DNA from: Corbicula japonica
Taxonomy: Eukaryota > Mollusca > Bivalvia > Venerida > Cyrenidae
NCBI GenBank assembly: GCA_038501625.1
Contig: JAZAYU010000007.1
Location: 248,001-312,000 of the forward strand
DNA length: 64,000 nucleotides
Direction: 5' to 3'
Positions 34,428 to 45,876 of the stretch are shown in pieces. The position numbers and the translations under genes are program-made. The notes below the pieces were generated by a model. That model did no database searches. It was not told where the DNA came from and worked only from the letters and a program-made list of their open reading frames with translations. Numbering within the stretch: position 1 is the first letter of the stretch; each line of letters begins with the position of its first letter.

Positions 34428-37118
34428 CGGAAATATCTCCTATAGGATTATTTTTAGATTGGAAAAACACGAAATCTTGTATTTCTCCGCGTTATTTGCA
34501 TTATAAAAACAAATAATAATTTTGCCATGCTGTGGAAGTATCTATTCAGTATCACATACAAAATGTTTTGTGAACCTAATATCTTTATTGTATGTCATTA
34601 CATTGCAACCAGTAAAGACGGTTCCGCGATAGACTAAGGAACTACTTACTTGGTGGATGAGGGATTACCTGGCGGTAAATCAATTAATCCTAGCGAAGTT
34701 GCCAGGCTCAGAAAGTCGGTAACACTGTAACCAAATGCAAGCAGTGGTTACAAAAAAGTCAAACGTGAAGGTGTTAATCATCACATATCAAGTGCTAAAA
34801 TTAAATGAGTGTCCACGTTCTCCGTCGGGTAATCAAAGACGAATATACAATTTAATGCGTGATGGCATAAATGATCATGCTTCTTTTGCTACCAAGTACA
34901 TGTAATATTTTTAAAATAATCTCTTATAAATTATTGGTCACATTTTGTCTGTGGTATTCCCTGCCTTCAAAAGCCTGTTCAGAGAACAATGAGATTAGCA
35001 TTTATGAATTAAAATTTCATTTTGCCTCATCTTAAGAACTAATGGATGAAACTTGAAGAAAATCGTGTAATCAGTGGATAATATTGATGATACATGTATT
35101 TGTTTTTACTTTTTTTGAGATAGAAATGTATTGCACTGATTTAGCTTCGGAATTGTACACTTCTACAGTTCTAATTTTCTTAAATAATGATTTTTAACGT
35201 TATTTGATTTACCTTTTCAACATATTGTCAAAGATAATAAGGTATATCAATAGCAAATTTGAACGCATACAAACGTAATTTAATGTTCATAACGCGAATA
35301 AAACGCATTTTATCTCTTTGTTACAAGCGTTCTTCAAATCATGTAACAATGTTTCAGCTAACAGTTTTGATCCTTTTTTTTCTTTACAGTATCTTTGTAT
35401 CATTTGACTTGATGTAGTTCGAAATAAAATGTTTTCATATGACTTTCCATTTCATTCATATAACATGCTGTAATTTCTTAGATGTCAAGTGGGCAGGGTG
35501 TGCCATCAAACTCGTGTTTTGTTTTTCCTATTTAATCCTAAACGTGTTTAATTAGGCTTCAATGAGGCTTTTCCGTTTCTCTCTCATTATTTTTGCCAAC
35601 AACTGTTGAGTGGTCTAGCACTTCGGAAAATTGCACTACTAAGAACATCATATCATGCGGAAAAACTGTTTAATTTCAATAAAATACATCAGTAACTCGG
35701 ACAACCATTTTTTTATATTTTGACCATACTTGAAGTTCGCAGAAATATTTAATAAAGATGTAGTTGGAGTAAAACAGTAAACTAACGTACAATTTTTAAT
35801 TTATTGTTAATGCTTGATTACGGAAAACATCGTGACAAATGCCACTCCGTCGTTTTATTGTTTTATCCAGATATTGTTTCTTTAATAGATTCACAATTAA
35901 GAAGTGTGCACTTATCATTGTATTTTTAGTCCAAATAATGACACTTTATTGCTTAAATGTTGATTCATAAAATATTTTTATTAATGTTATTTAATACAAC
36001 TAGGTGTGTTAAGCATTTATTTGTCTGGCTTAACTGTGTATGCACACAAGTTTATCAAGATTAATTGTTTTATTGTAAATAACTGATACATATAGGAAAT
36101 GTAGAATCAGAGTAATACAAAACAATGTTTAACGAATTCAGAAAAAATATTTTAAGACGAGTCTGTGGAATCCGGGCTAATTTTAAGAAACGTCTTAGTT
36201 AAGTTTCATATTAATGGCAAAGTTTGTCAGATTCTGTTTTTTCACTTAATATTTCAAATATTCAAAAATTTAGAAAACTATCAAACAAGCAAAGAAAAAA
36301 AAATCTACAAATTTATAAAACAAACAAATCTGCGCATTGGAAACGCCGTGTTCGTGGTGCTCTTGTGACGGTACATGAATAAAGCCTGTTGCGTTTTCCC
36401 TTTTTGACATACAAAGTACGACACCTTACTCATATTATATACTTCTGGTTTGATCACTGATATTAACTTTCTTACATGGTTACGTTTCTACACATGTGAA
36501 CAAATGTATGTGACAAATTGAAGAGAAATAGTCAAAAGCAATGATACTTTGTTGCATAATACGCGTCTCACATAGAATTTTAGTTATGATCGCGTTACAC
36601 GGAAATCAAGGGCAGTCAAACGATAAAATGTATTTTTCCTGCGTCCGAATAATTATGAGGTTATCCTTTTTTTCCAAGAAAATAAATATTTTCCGATAAT
36701 CTGAATTCCTTTAAAAATTAACCGTTGTTTTAGAAATCGGTTCATTTATATGGACAAAAGTGATAGAGGAATACTGTGGTTCATTATACTGGAAAGAAAT
36801 TTCCTTGAATTTGATTGGATAATTTACCGTTGATGTATGCCCGTATTTACGGATCAGCCGTAGATATGAACTGCACGCGCTTTTATTTCCCACTCTGGTC
36901 TCTTACCTTTTGTTGTCGTCGGCCATTATATTTAGAACTTTGTTAAAAAAAAAATATTTTTAAGCCTGTCTCGTAATTTATTAAGCATTATGCTTATGGA
37001 TTACTTAAATAGTTACAGGAAATAATTGTGGTAAGTTTATAAAGTTGAAAACAATCAGATTATTCTTAATTTTTCAAAATAAATATCGAACCGATTGTCC
37101 GCTGAAACTCTATAGTAG
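34428..37118. other. Unannotated AT-rich DNA
   Basis: Only the short repeat 34817-34846 (matching 30812-30842) stands out. Small ORFs here (for example 36165-36368 plus) have no motif. Confidence 0.45.
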
Positions 37119-37148
37119 TGACGTCATTCAGGAAAATCAATGACGTCA
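37119..37148. promoter_or_regulatory. Two full CRE palindromes 22 bp apart
   Basis: TGACGTCA at 37119-37126 and again at 37141-37148. A perfect 8-mer pair at two helical turns is typical of CREB/ATF-responsive promoters. No recognised gene starts next to it. Confidence 0.45.
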
Positions 37149-37270
37149 GCCAGGTAAATATTAAGGCTCCCAGCGGAAAAATAAGCGATTGGGAATTAAA
37201 TAAGCAAAATAATTGAAGAAACGATGATTTCTTATTATCTTTTTCCTAAAAAGGCTTTGCGGTATAATAA

Positions 37271-37967
37271 AACAATAATTAAGTTCCTCGAAAGGGTGTG
37301 TGAGGATATAGTGCCGGTATGGGTGTCATATTACCCGAGCCTATATATCGTCGCCTTATTATTACAATGTTCTAACTTACTTTTTTACAGTTTGGAGAAA
37401 ATCGTCTTCAAAGTTTCAGATTTCTCTAAAACCTTCATATTCCACCGAATTTGCTCAGAAAAACAGCAGCGTGTGTGTTTTGATGAAGTCTATAAATTAT
37501 ATGAGTTTGTGTTTAGTCTTTATCTTTAACTTTTTAAAAATTCTCTACTTTCGGTTTAACCTAACCAGTGTTCTTGGACTAACCAGTACTAACCATTATT
37601 TTCTCCGCAAGTAACTCGTCGCCTTATTATTACAATGTTCTAACTTACTTTTTTTACAGTTACTTAGGATAGTGTAATCCTTACACGAGTGTGAATAAAC
37701 CGCAAGATAGAACATTGTGTGATTTGGAATTTTAAAAACTAAAGTGAATCAACCAATTCTGAAACCATTTTCAGATAGGTCTTTTTTCCACGATTACAAC
37801 GGTATAAAAATCTCATTTTTCGAAAAATATCACTTAGAACATTGTAATAATAAGGCGACGATATTGCCGGTCTGGGTGTCATATTATCCCTCGCCTACGG
37901 CTCGGGAAATATGACACCCAGACCGGAAATATATCCTCACACACCCTGTCAAGAAACCAAATAATTA
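37271..37967. mobile_element. Foldback element with nested 19-bp perfect hairpin
   Basis: Left arm 37271-37373 and right arm 37836-37967 are inverted: GGGTGTGTGAGGATATA, GGGTGTCATATTA and TCGTCGCCTTATTATTACAA occur in both. The right arm contains a 19-bp perfect stem (37867-37885 with 37908-37926). A third block, 37616-37665, is a direct copy of the left inner arm. The ORF 37224-37529 runs through the arm and is not a convincing gene. Confidence 0.75.
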
Positions 37968-38455
37968 TATAATATATAAGAAAAAACATGATCTTGACCA
38001 GGTATTTGTCGTCTTAGGAGGAAAAACAAAACAAGTGTTGAATAATCATTTGATAAGTTTTCATAAACTTCAAAATGGTTTTACAGGAAAATACAATGCA
38101 AGCATACACATGTGACATTATTGTATCAATATATACTTATTTGTATGTAGTATGTAAACATATTAAAAGGAATCTTTGAAATAAGTGAAATAGAACTTGG
38201 AAAGAAACCTGACAAAATATGAAAAAGGTGGCTCAGATTAATGTTTATTTGCTATTTCATGAGCAGTAAGGGGATTATATATTAATGTCCACGCCTCCAG
38301 TCCTAAGTTGAGTAACTCAGTGTCACAATGTTGTAAACCTTTTTTGCTCGTCCTCAACGTCATATGCACATGACCGCTAAAATGATCCTCTTATAAAAGA
38401 ATTGGTTTTAGTTAAACTTCTAAACAAATGACGGAACAAAACACCATAGACTTTT
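37968..38455. other. Unannotated DNA
   Basis: No supported feature. Confidence 0.4.
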
Positions 38456-38640
38456 GTCAGGGGATCTGAGAATATAAATCGTGTGTATCACTGAGAATGG
38501 CAAAATGGAAAAGAAAAACAACAGGTGGTATATATAATCAAATCTTAACTGGCTCAGATATAAAAAGAGGGAGAAATATTGAAAACACGTACTTTTAGGA
38601 TTACATATTATAGACAAAGGAATCTCGCTCAACGACCTTC
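38456..38640 (+). repeat. Dispersed repeat family R3, copy 1
   Basis: Matches 57467-57545 in AGGGGATCT(G/T)AGAATATAAATC, a TATCAC block and GGCAAAAT; later ACGACCTTCA also recurs near 57680. Confidence 0.5.
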
Positions 38641-39029
38641 AGTGCACAAAAAGTGAAATATGCGTATCAGGAATAGCCACATTCAGAAAAAACAGCATCC
38701 CTTCCAAGCCAAAATTTAGAGAGGAAAAACGCATGTGTAATTATATGATCTTTTTTTTTTAAAAAATGCCGCCACAATCAATTCACGAAAGAGAGAACCC
38801 GAGGGTTTACTGCATTGGAACTGTAATTATTGTCAAACAATATTTAAATCTAAGTAATTGAGATAAATGGATGTAGGAATGCTCACGATTTCCAATTATA
38901 TAAGATTAATTTGACATAATGTTCTTACTTTCTAAATTCCTTCAAATCCCATTAAAGTCTGAAAGGTATTCATTTTGCTTCTAAAATTATCTTAACAATA
39001 CAAATTATTATCTCTATTATATCTAAATA
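38641..39029. other. Unannotated DNA
   Basis: A CACAATCAATT(C/A)ACGAAA block near 38773 recurs near 61166, otherwise nothing. Confidence 0.35.
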
Positions 39030-39320
39030 GCCCTCAGTGTTAACGGCTTTGATTTAAAATGAAGGCATATGGACTATTACGAATAAGATGGACCTTGTGG
39101 CGGGTATCGAAAATAGCTCTAATGTGTCAAAATTGCTTTTATATTGAAATCATGCATCCGATGCGCCTTTAAGAATTCCTTTCTTAATCCCTGTGTCTGG
39201 GTTACTGTGAAGAATCCTAATAATACGAAGCAAAAACAGTTGTTTTTCATCAATAAACTGACGCAATTTATCTCTAAATTACATAAGCATACAAGACATA
39301 ATCACTTACAAAAATATATC
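39030..39320 (+). repeat. Dispersed repeat family R4, copy 2
   Basis: Diverged copy of 10529-10800, same orientation. Confidence 0.6.
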
Positions 39321-39440
39321 ACCTGCTTGAACAAGAACAAGTAAAACTAGGTTTTAAAAAATAATTAAAAGTACATACACGTAACTGAAGTAAAATATTC
39401 GGCAAATAAAGGAATTATAGTGAAATAACGTTACCATATC

Positions 39441-39600
39441 CGAAATCCCTAGACATCACGTTTTGTAATCACTGATTGAACAAAAATACGTAGAAATTCG
39501 TAGACATCATATTCAGTAATAACTTATTGAAAAAGAAAACGTAGAAATCCGTAGAAATAACGTTCAGTAATCACTGATTAAAAAAGAAGACGTAGATAAA
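39441..39600. repeat. Three tandem copies of a 51-bp unit
   Basis: Starts at 39450, 39501 and 39552. Shared core: TAGACATCACGTTCAGTAAT followed by CACTGATTGAAAAAGAAAACGTAGAAAT-like sequence, with scattered substitutions. Confidence 0.85.
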
Positions 39601-39622
39601 TGATTTAATCTCACTGAAGTCC

Positions 39623-39643
39623 GATCTAACGAATTGTTAGATC
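39623..39643. repeat. Short perfect hairpin
   Basis: GATCTAAC / GTTAGATC around a GAATT loop, directly after the 51-bp array. Confidence 0.7.
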
Positions 39644-39653
39644 TGATGACGGC

Positions 39654-41131
39654 CCGCTGACGCCGTACATAAGCAATAGCGGTTTTCCCCGATTACTATT
39701 TTTAGAAATTGTCAGCACTGGAAGCATGATTTATAACGCTTGCAATATGATCTGAAGATGTTATTACATTAGAAATGAATGCAATACTACATAAACACAT
39801 ATATCTTCAGTAAAATATCACTAACGCAGGCTGTCAACACTTTTCATGGTTTAAAACACTATGGTTACTTTCACTTTTGCTATTTTGTAGGCGACAATCT
39901 GATTGGTTCAAAGGGTTAGTGATAAAAGCACATTTTAGTTACTCGTCGTCGGATCCTGATAGCGTAGCGGTTTTCAGGAGATGATTTTAATCAGATTGAT
40001 AAATGATTTGAAGTGGAATAAAAAGTACTGAACTAAAGCAAAACATTTGGTTAATTCGAAAAAAAGTGAAATAAACACAGCCTAAATCTGAAGACATCTC
40101 TTGCATTAATCATACCCGCTTAACACTGCCTATAATGAAGATTTACTGTAAATATTGTATGATGTGAAGGATTTGTCACTAGAGACAGAAAGATGTCTCA
40201 TTTCCAGTCACGACGTTTTAACTTTGAGAAAATATGTTTGATGAAATATACATGTACATGTTTAATAGCTAAATATTCATCAGGAGATTAAACACGTCTA
40301 GAACACGCCTATGAGATAATCTTATATTTGTGCACCATTCATATTTGCTGAGATATTTAAACCATTTATATAAAACAGATCATAATATCAAAAAAGTATC
40401 TTAAAAAGTTTAAGTATTTTACTTTACGACCTTTACATAATTAGAAACAGAAAATAGAGAAAATTCTTTGGCATTAAGCACGATGTTATCATGATTGTAC
40501 ATTTTAAACAGGTTGAGCTGTTTTAAGTTTTAGCTATGGGGGAAAACAATCCCTTCAAATACTTTTAGTGAAGTAAAATGTTTTAACCCAAGAGCCTTCG
40601 TTATAAATGTGATAAAGATTTATGACCTGCATGACATGCAAATAGTATTAAGATTTAAATATTTTGTGTCTTCGATTAGCTCTGTTGTCAAAGCAGAGCA
40701 ATCTAGCGATATTAAATTAAATAAGGTATTGTCAATATAAACGTTTAAAGTATGTTATATTTTTAAGTTCTAACGGCAGGTTTTGTAACTTCATTTTTTC
40801 CCTCGACATTTCAGGGGATGAAAGTCTGGTCATAAAAGAATGAAAAGTGTCAAAACAAAAGAAATGTCGCTTAAGGACGACTCGTTTTGCCTAAGAATTG
40901 CTTGAAAAGCTTGGTAACGTGGAAACATTTTAATATTCAGAAGCACCTTATAACTGAGATATGTGAACTTCAGGTAGTTTTACATCTGTAACTTGATGCT
41001 AAAATAAAGAAACCATTCAATTATTCTTCGAGAAAAAAACCCTCATAAACTTTTAAACATTATTAACAATAAATTCAGTTTAAAACAACGAAATTGTTAT
41101 TTATCGCTATTAGCTCTCCTGGGCGGAAATA
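39654..41131. other. Unannotated DNA
   Basis: No gene, RNA or repeat recognised. Confidence 0.4.
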
Positions 41132-42030
41132 CGAGGGGTGTTCGAAAAGTAATGCAAATACAGTTATATTGTACAAAATATAGCGATTTTAAAATGTTAA
41201 TATTATTCTTAGATGCATCAATCATTCCTCTAAATACTCTAATAAAATCGACCAATTTTGAGTACACGAAATGAATTGTGTCAGAACCTTCCTAGGGTAT
41301 ATAAAGATCAGCGTGAATTTTCTGGGAATAAACCAAAAAGAAGTTCGCTTCATCATCTTTTCTTATTCCTGAATTATTATTTTGTAACAATCGTGATTAC
41401 CTGTTAGAAAAAAGTATAACTTTATTACAATTAAACAATTTAAAGTATCAGTTTTACAAACTTGAATGACGGTATCTTAACAAAGTCCAAAAGAGAATTT
41501 TTCGATTAAAAGATAAGATTCATATTATTAAATGGAATCTCACAATTTATTCATGAATATACTGCCTAAGTAGTAATTTTCAACACACAACTGGCATTTT
41601 TTAAATGCCTGTGACTGTATTAACCCAGAAGTGTTATAACGAACCCCTGTCATTTCTGATTATTTAAACTTACCTACCCTGTTGAGGACGGTTTATCCGA
41701 AGCCCGAGTAGCAGATCAAATTAGTTTTATAATCAAATGGACAAGTATGAACTTCCTTATTTCGTGATGTATTCAAGGTTTATAAGCATTGATGTTTACT
41801 ATTCTTTATAATTATCTGAATCATGACACTGACATTTGCTTTAACCGAAATCTAGGCTAGTATACTCTACTTAAGGTTGTATAAAATCCTCGGTCTTTGA
41901 CTTCGGTTAATGAAAATCTATTTCAGGCGTGTTAGGCAAAAGGTTATGCTGAAAGCAGACATTCATATAATATGTTTACACATTTTTAAATATGAATACA
42001 AGAATGACTTTTGCCTTACTACCTCCCTCG
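41132..42030. mobile_element. Decayed mariner-type element, 899 bp
   Basis: Left end CGAGGGGTGTTCGAAAAGTA and right end (inverted) CGAGGGAGGTAGTAAGGCAA, both flanked by TA. CGAGGG(G/T)TGTTCGAAAAGTA is a common mariner-type terminal repeat. The interior has no ORF, so it is non-autonomous or decayed. The small element at 47050-47164 has the same ends. Confidence 0.75.
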
Positions 42031-42275
42031 TATATACAGTACGTTTGGACAAATTCGGTGCGATTTATTATGTAACTCTAGTAATTTAAAACCAATCAAA
42101 GTTTAAGTTATTTTTTAAGGATTATTATATGAAATTCGTATTTTTTTTTCAGAAATTCTTTTAAATTTATCAGTCAATTATTTTTTTTTAAAATTATTTA
42201 TTCAGATAAAGCAATATAGTAACAAAACTTTACAAAATTCTAGGTTGTTTAAACATGTTCAGCAATAATCGGTAT

Positions 42276-42505
42276 TGATACATGTATAATTTGCTCTACC
42301 AAAAAATATTCAATTATACACCCAAATTTTCATAACTGTATAATTTGCTTTACTTTTGCATAAGAGTGTTTTCTTGTTTTTCAATTACGGTCCAAAACAA
42401 TATTCTATTATACACCCACAATCTTCATACATGTATAATTTGCTTTCCTTTTACCTTATGTGAGTTTTCTTGTTTTTCACTTATAGTCCAAAACAATAAA
42501 TCGGA
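42276..42505. repeat. Tandem duplication, 95-bp unit, about 2.4 copies
   Basis: Units start near 42331 and 42426 (CATA(C)NTGTATAATTTGCTTT, GTTTTCTTGTTTTTCA, GTCCAAAACAATATTCTATT, TATACACCCA), with a shortened copy from 42276. A related block at 42680-42745 shares TTCTTAGTTGTTAAAACAAG. Confidence 0.85.
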
Positions 42506-42762
42506 GAGTCATATATATGTCAAATGAGTAACTCTCACAGTTTTTATTTTTTAAAAGGTATTAACTAAAAGATATTTTTTTTAATTGTCTGTCGTGTGAC
42601 TGCCTAGTTCTCCTTAATATTTTATATCTTTACAAATGTATAATAATGTACATGTAATAAGTACAAAAGTCAAATGCAAACTATATAACAATTCTTAGTT
42701 GTTAAAACAAGTTCAAGAATAATATTAATATAAATTGCTTTATTTTTTCCATAAAGAATTAA

Positions 42763-42832
42763 TAACAGAGCGAGAGGGAAGAGAGAAAAACAGGGAAGAG
42801 AAATAGAAAGGGAGAGAAAGAAAGAACAAAAA
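42763..42832. repeat. Purine tract
   Basis: About 70 bases almost wholly A/G on the plus strand. On the minus strand it is a pyrimidine tract lying 3' of the LINE ORF2, possibly part of its 3' UTR. Confidence 0.7.
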
Positions 42833-42953
42833 TCTGATGTACAAGGTCGTTAGGTGGGTGGTTTAGTACCTAACAAAAAAAAGAAAAAAAAATACCTGAT
42901 AGGGAAGACTGGCCACCATGTCGAGCAGTTTATAATACATACTGACTCACAAA

Positions 42954-44281
42954 TTATTGGTTGTCTGTGCAGAGCGCAACAAATGGGCCCCATATTTTCC
43001 TAAACGTTTCAATCTTTAAAGATTTCGTAGCATTGTATTTCTCTGTTTTAATTAACAATGATAACTGGTATTTAAAAGTTAACACATTTGGAAGAGATTG
43101 GTTCATTTTGTTCTGGTAAATATGATATTTTGCTGCTAAAATTATTGTATTCAAGGCAATATTGAGATCCCTTCTGCCAAGTATAGTATCAAGTTTCGAC
43201 CAGTCTATATGATTGTATATTTGGACATTTATTTGAAAGCAATGACTTTAAATTTACCCAAAAACTGTTTGATATTTGCCAATCCCAAAATAAATGACAT
43301 AATGTTTCCGGTTCTATACCGCAAAAGGAGCAGAGGTTATCATTTCTTATACCCATTTTAGTTAGTAAATAATTTGTGCCTAATATTCGATGGAATATAT
43401 ATATATTGGAACCACCGAAGCTTAGTGTCCTTTGTACAACGAAAAGGGAGACAATATATAGTTTTCCAATCCAAGTTAATGGTAGGGAAATCGATATGCC
43501 ATTTTTGCTTGGCAATTGACACAATATCATTTTTATTGCGAGAGTCATATATAGGCCTACAGCCTTTTTCGCTTGAATTTATTAGTTTTACTGATAGTGG
43601 TTGAATGGGGTTAATACAATTTATGGCTGTGAGGGATAGTTAACGCGTCTAAATACCTCCTAAGTGCAAAGATAATATTGTTATATTGTAAGAAGTTTGT
43701 TATATCACCATATAAATCCTTAAATTCCTGAAATGAGAGAAACCGACCATTTACATTCATAAAGTCATTAATGAGAAGGATACCTCTTTTTGCCAGTCTA
43801 TTGTCATAAAATGGTTTTCCTCCGATTTTGATTTGTAAATTATGCCAAACTGGAACTTGTAGAAATTCTGACCAGTTTTGGGGTATCATTTTAGTCAATA
43901 GTGAGGAATCAGTTTGAAACACTTGACTCCAAAATACATTCTTAACTAATTTGACTTGTAGGATGTATGTACTACCAAAATGTGTATAATTTGCAACCAG
44001 TGGACAGATGTCTTCAACAAGTTTGAAATATTTTAAATTGTTTCTATTAAGTCTTCTTAACCAAGTAATTTTAAGAGCATTCAAAATTTTTTCTAAATTT
44101 AAGAATCTTAATCCTCCATGTTCATGGTTTTGTGTAATAATATTTCTTTTAATTTTATCTGGTCCAGAATTCCAAAGATATTTATCGAACAGGCCTTGAA
44201 TAGTTTTTATGATTTTTTACTTGGATTTGGGAGACTTATAAAAAAGGTGATTAAGTTTTGCTAAAGCAAGTGTTTTAACTA
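42954..44281 (-). pseudogene. L1-like ORF2, C-terminal part (left of the Tc1 insertion)
   Basis: Reading frames in order: VVVKTLALAKLNHLF near 44250, LWNSGPDKIKRN and HGGLRFLNLEKILNALKITW (through 44084-43611), then after a shift a zf-RVT knuckle CSFCGIEPETLCHLF (43548-43189), then after another shift near 43200 the C-terminal LDTILGRRDLNIALN ... KIWGPFVALCTDNQ ending at 42954. At least three frameshifts or stops make this dead. Confidence 0.82.
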
Positions 44282-45876
44282 CACTTAACCGATGTTCTAA
44301 CAACACCGATTTTAAATGTCTGTAACTCCGAAATTATAAATCGAAATATCAAGATTTTTTCAACATTTATTTTCAACATGAGTACCTTTATATTCGCATT
44401 GTTTTTACAAACCAGCTCGGTGTAGACTGTGCGCCCGGGCATGACAGCACGAAATTAAACTTTGCGCACGTGCAACGCAATTTTAATAAAAAAATCAACA
44501 CAACACAGCGAAATTGCTCCTCTTTAACAGTCCAATCGAAAAAACATAAAATGGTTCGGATGTCTATTGAAGAAAGGGCAAGAGCTGTGGGTCTAATTGA
44601 GGGTGGCATTCGCAGGTTCGGTTGATAATCGTTAACAATTTTTACAATTAAGTTCTTGTTTGACCAATATCATGTGTTTTCTTTATAATATAAGTGCTGT
44701 TATTTATGATCTCCAAAATTTTGTTTTAGGTGGCCAGAGTAATGCATGTGCAGAAGCGCTCAATCACCAATTTAATGATCAAGTACAGGCTCACCGGAAG
44801 TGTTCGATACCGCCCACGACAACCCCGACCGAAGGTCACGACGGCAAGACAAGACAGATTTATTGTTTTGAGCCATTTAAGGAACAGGAGACTCACTGCA
44901 GTTGAAACTGCACAAGCCACTATTGGACGTTATGGTCGTCCAATAAGTTTGGAAACCGTACGTAAACGTTTACGAGCAGCTGGTGCTGGTGGTATAAGAG
45001 CACGCAGACCATTTCATGGGTTGATATTGACCCTTCGCCATCGTATGGCACGACTTCGCTGGGCTCGTCAACATCTCCGATTGACACGGGCTGAATGGGC
45101 AGGTGTACTGTTTTCTGATGAAAAACGATTCAGACTGTACACCAATGACGGTCGCATCCGTGTGTACCGACGTCTTGGCCAGCGTTTCTCTGATGCATGT
45201 GTCATAGAAACTGAACACTTTAGTGGCGGCTCTGTTATGATATGTGCAGGCTTTTCGCAGCATACAAGGACTCCTGCAGTCATTGTGAATGGAAACCTGA
45301 CAGCTGTCAAGTATCAAAACGACATTCTACGCCCGTTTGTTATTCCCCTCATGCAGCAAAATCGATGCATGCGGCTGTTGCAAGATGGTGCAACCGCCCA
45401 TACTGCACGGTCTACAATGGACGTCCCCGAAACAACAGAATAAACCTGCTTCCATGGCCATCGAAGTCACCAGACCTCAACCCTATTGAGAATGTATGGG
45501 GAGAACTTGTGAGGAGGATCTATCGTAACAGACCCCAAACTCTCCAACAACTACGTGATCGTATTGTTAGAGAATGGAATAGAATTCCTCAGAATTATTT
45601 TAGAAACTTTGTTTTATCAATGAGACAAAGATGTCAAGCGGTTATCCGTGTAAATGGAGGACACACTCGCTACTGAAGTGTTTGTGACTTTCGGTTTGAC
45701 CCCCTACCCTATTAAACTAACACCATATTGTATATACAACGATTTTAATCGCATTTAAATAAAGTGATATGAAAATGATTTATCTTCCTTTGCTTCAAGT
45801 TTGAATAGGATGCGTTCATTAAGAGCGGAGAAATTTACAATTATGTGGTCGGTGTAGTTAGAACATTGGTTAAGTG
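44282..45876 (+). mobile_element. Tc1-like transposon, 1,595 bp, complete ends
   Basis: Inverted ends CACTTAACC(G/A)ATGTTCTAAC, continuing with (A/T)ACACCGA, are flanked by TA at 44280-44281 and 45877-45878. One transposase gene lies inside. AATAAA follows it near 45756. The insertion is nested in the minus-strand L1-like LINE, so it is the younger element. Related ends occur at 14316-14388 and 49715-50027. Confidence 0.93.
44551..45676 (+). pseudogene. Tc1-like transposase, DD34E, interrupted
   Basis: 44551 opens MVRMSIEERARAVGLIEGG, the usual N-terminus. A 114-base gap with splice-like borders (CAG|GTTCGG at 44616, TTTTAG| before 44730) leads to VARVMHVQKRSITNLMIKY. A donor/acceptor pair that keeps frame would be 44615 with the CAG ending at 44737; the phases of the obvious pair do not match. 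The HTH and RPRQPRP region are followed by LFSDEKRF (first Asp) and LLQDGATAHTA (second Asp). One base is missing around 45423-45430, after which the frame resumes with LPWPSKSPDLNPIENVW (Glu). Allowing the missing base, the second Asp and Glu are 34 residues apart. Confidence 0.87.

Noticed and set aside
30812..34846. Matching 30-bp direct repeats as ends of the THAP/DDE transposon
   Set aside because: They are in the same orientation rather than inverted and look like a common dispersed repeat.
37224..37529. 101-codon plus-strand ORF just after the paired CREs
   Set aside because: Its middle is the arm of a foldback element and no domain is recognisable.
43374..44199. Plus-strand ORFs opposite the L1-like LINE
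   Set aside because: Shadows of the LINE ORF2 pieces.
45242..45676. Separate gene starting MCRLFAAYK inside the Tc1 element
   Set aside because: Only its C-terminal half is real transposase; the first half is the shifted frame of the same gene.
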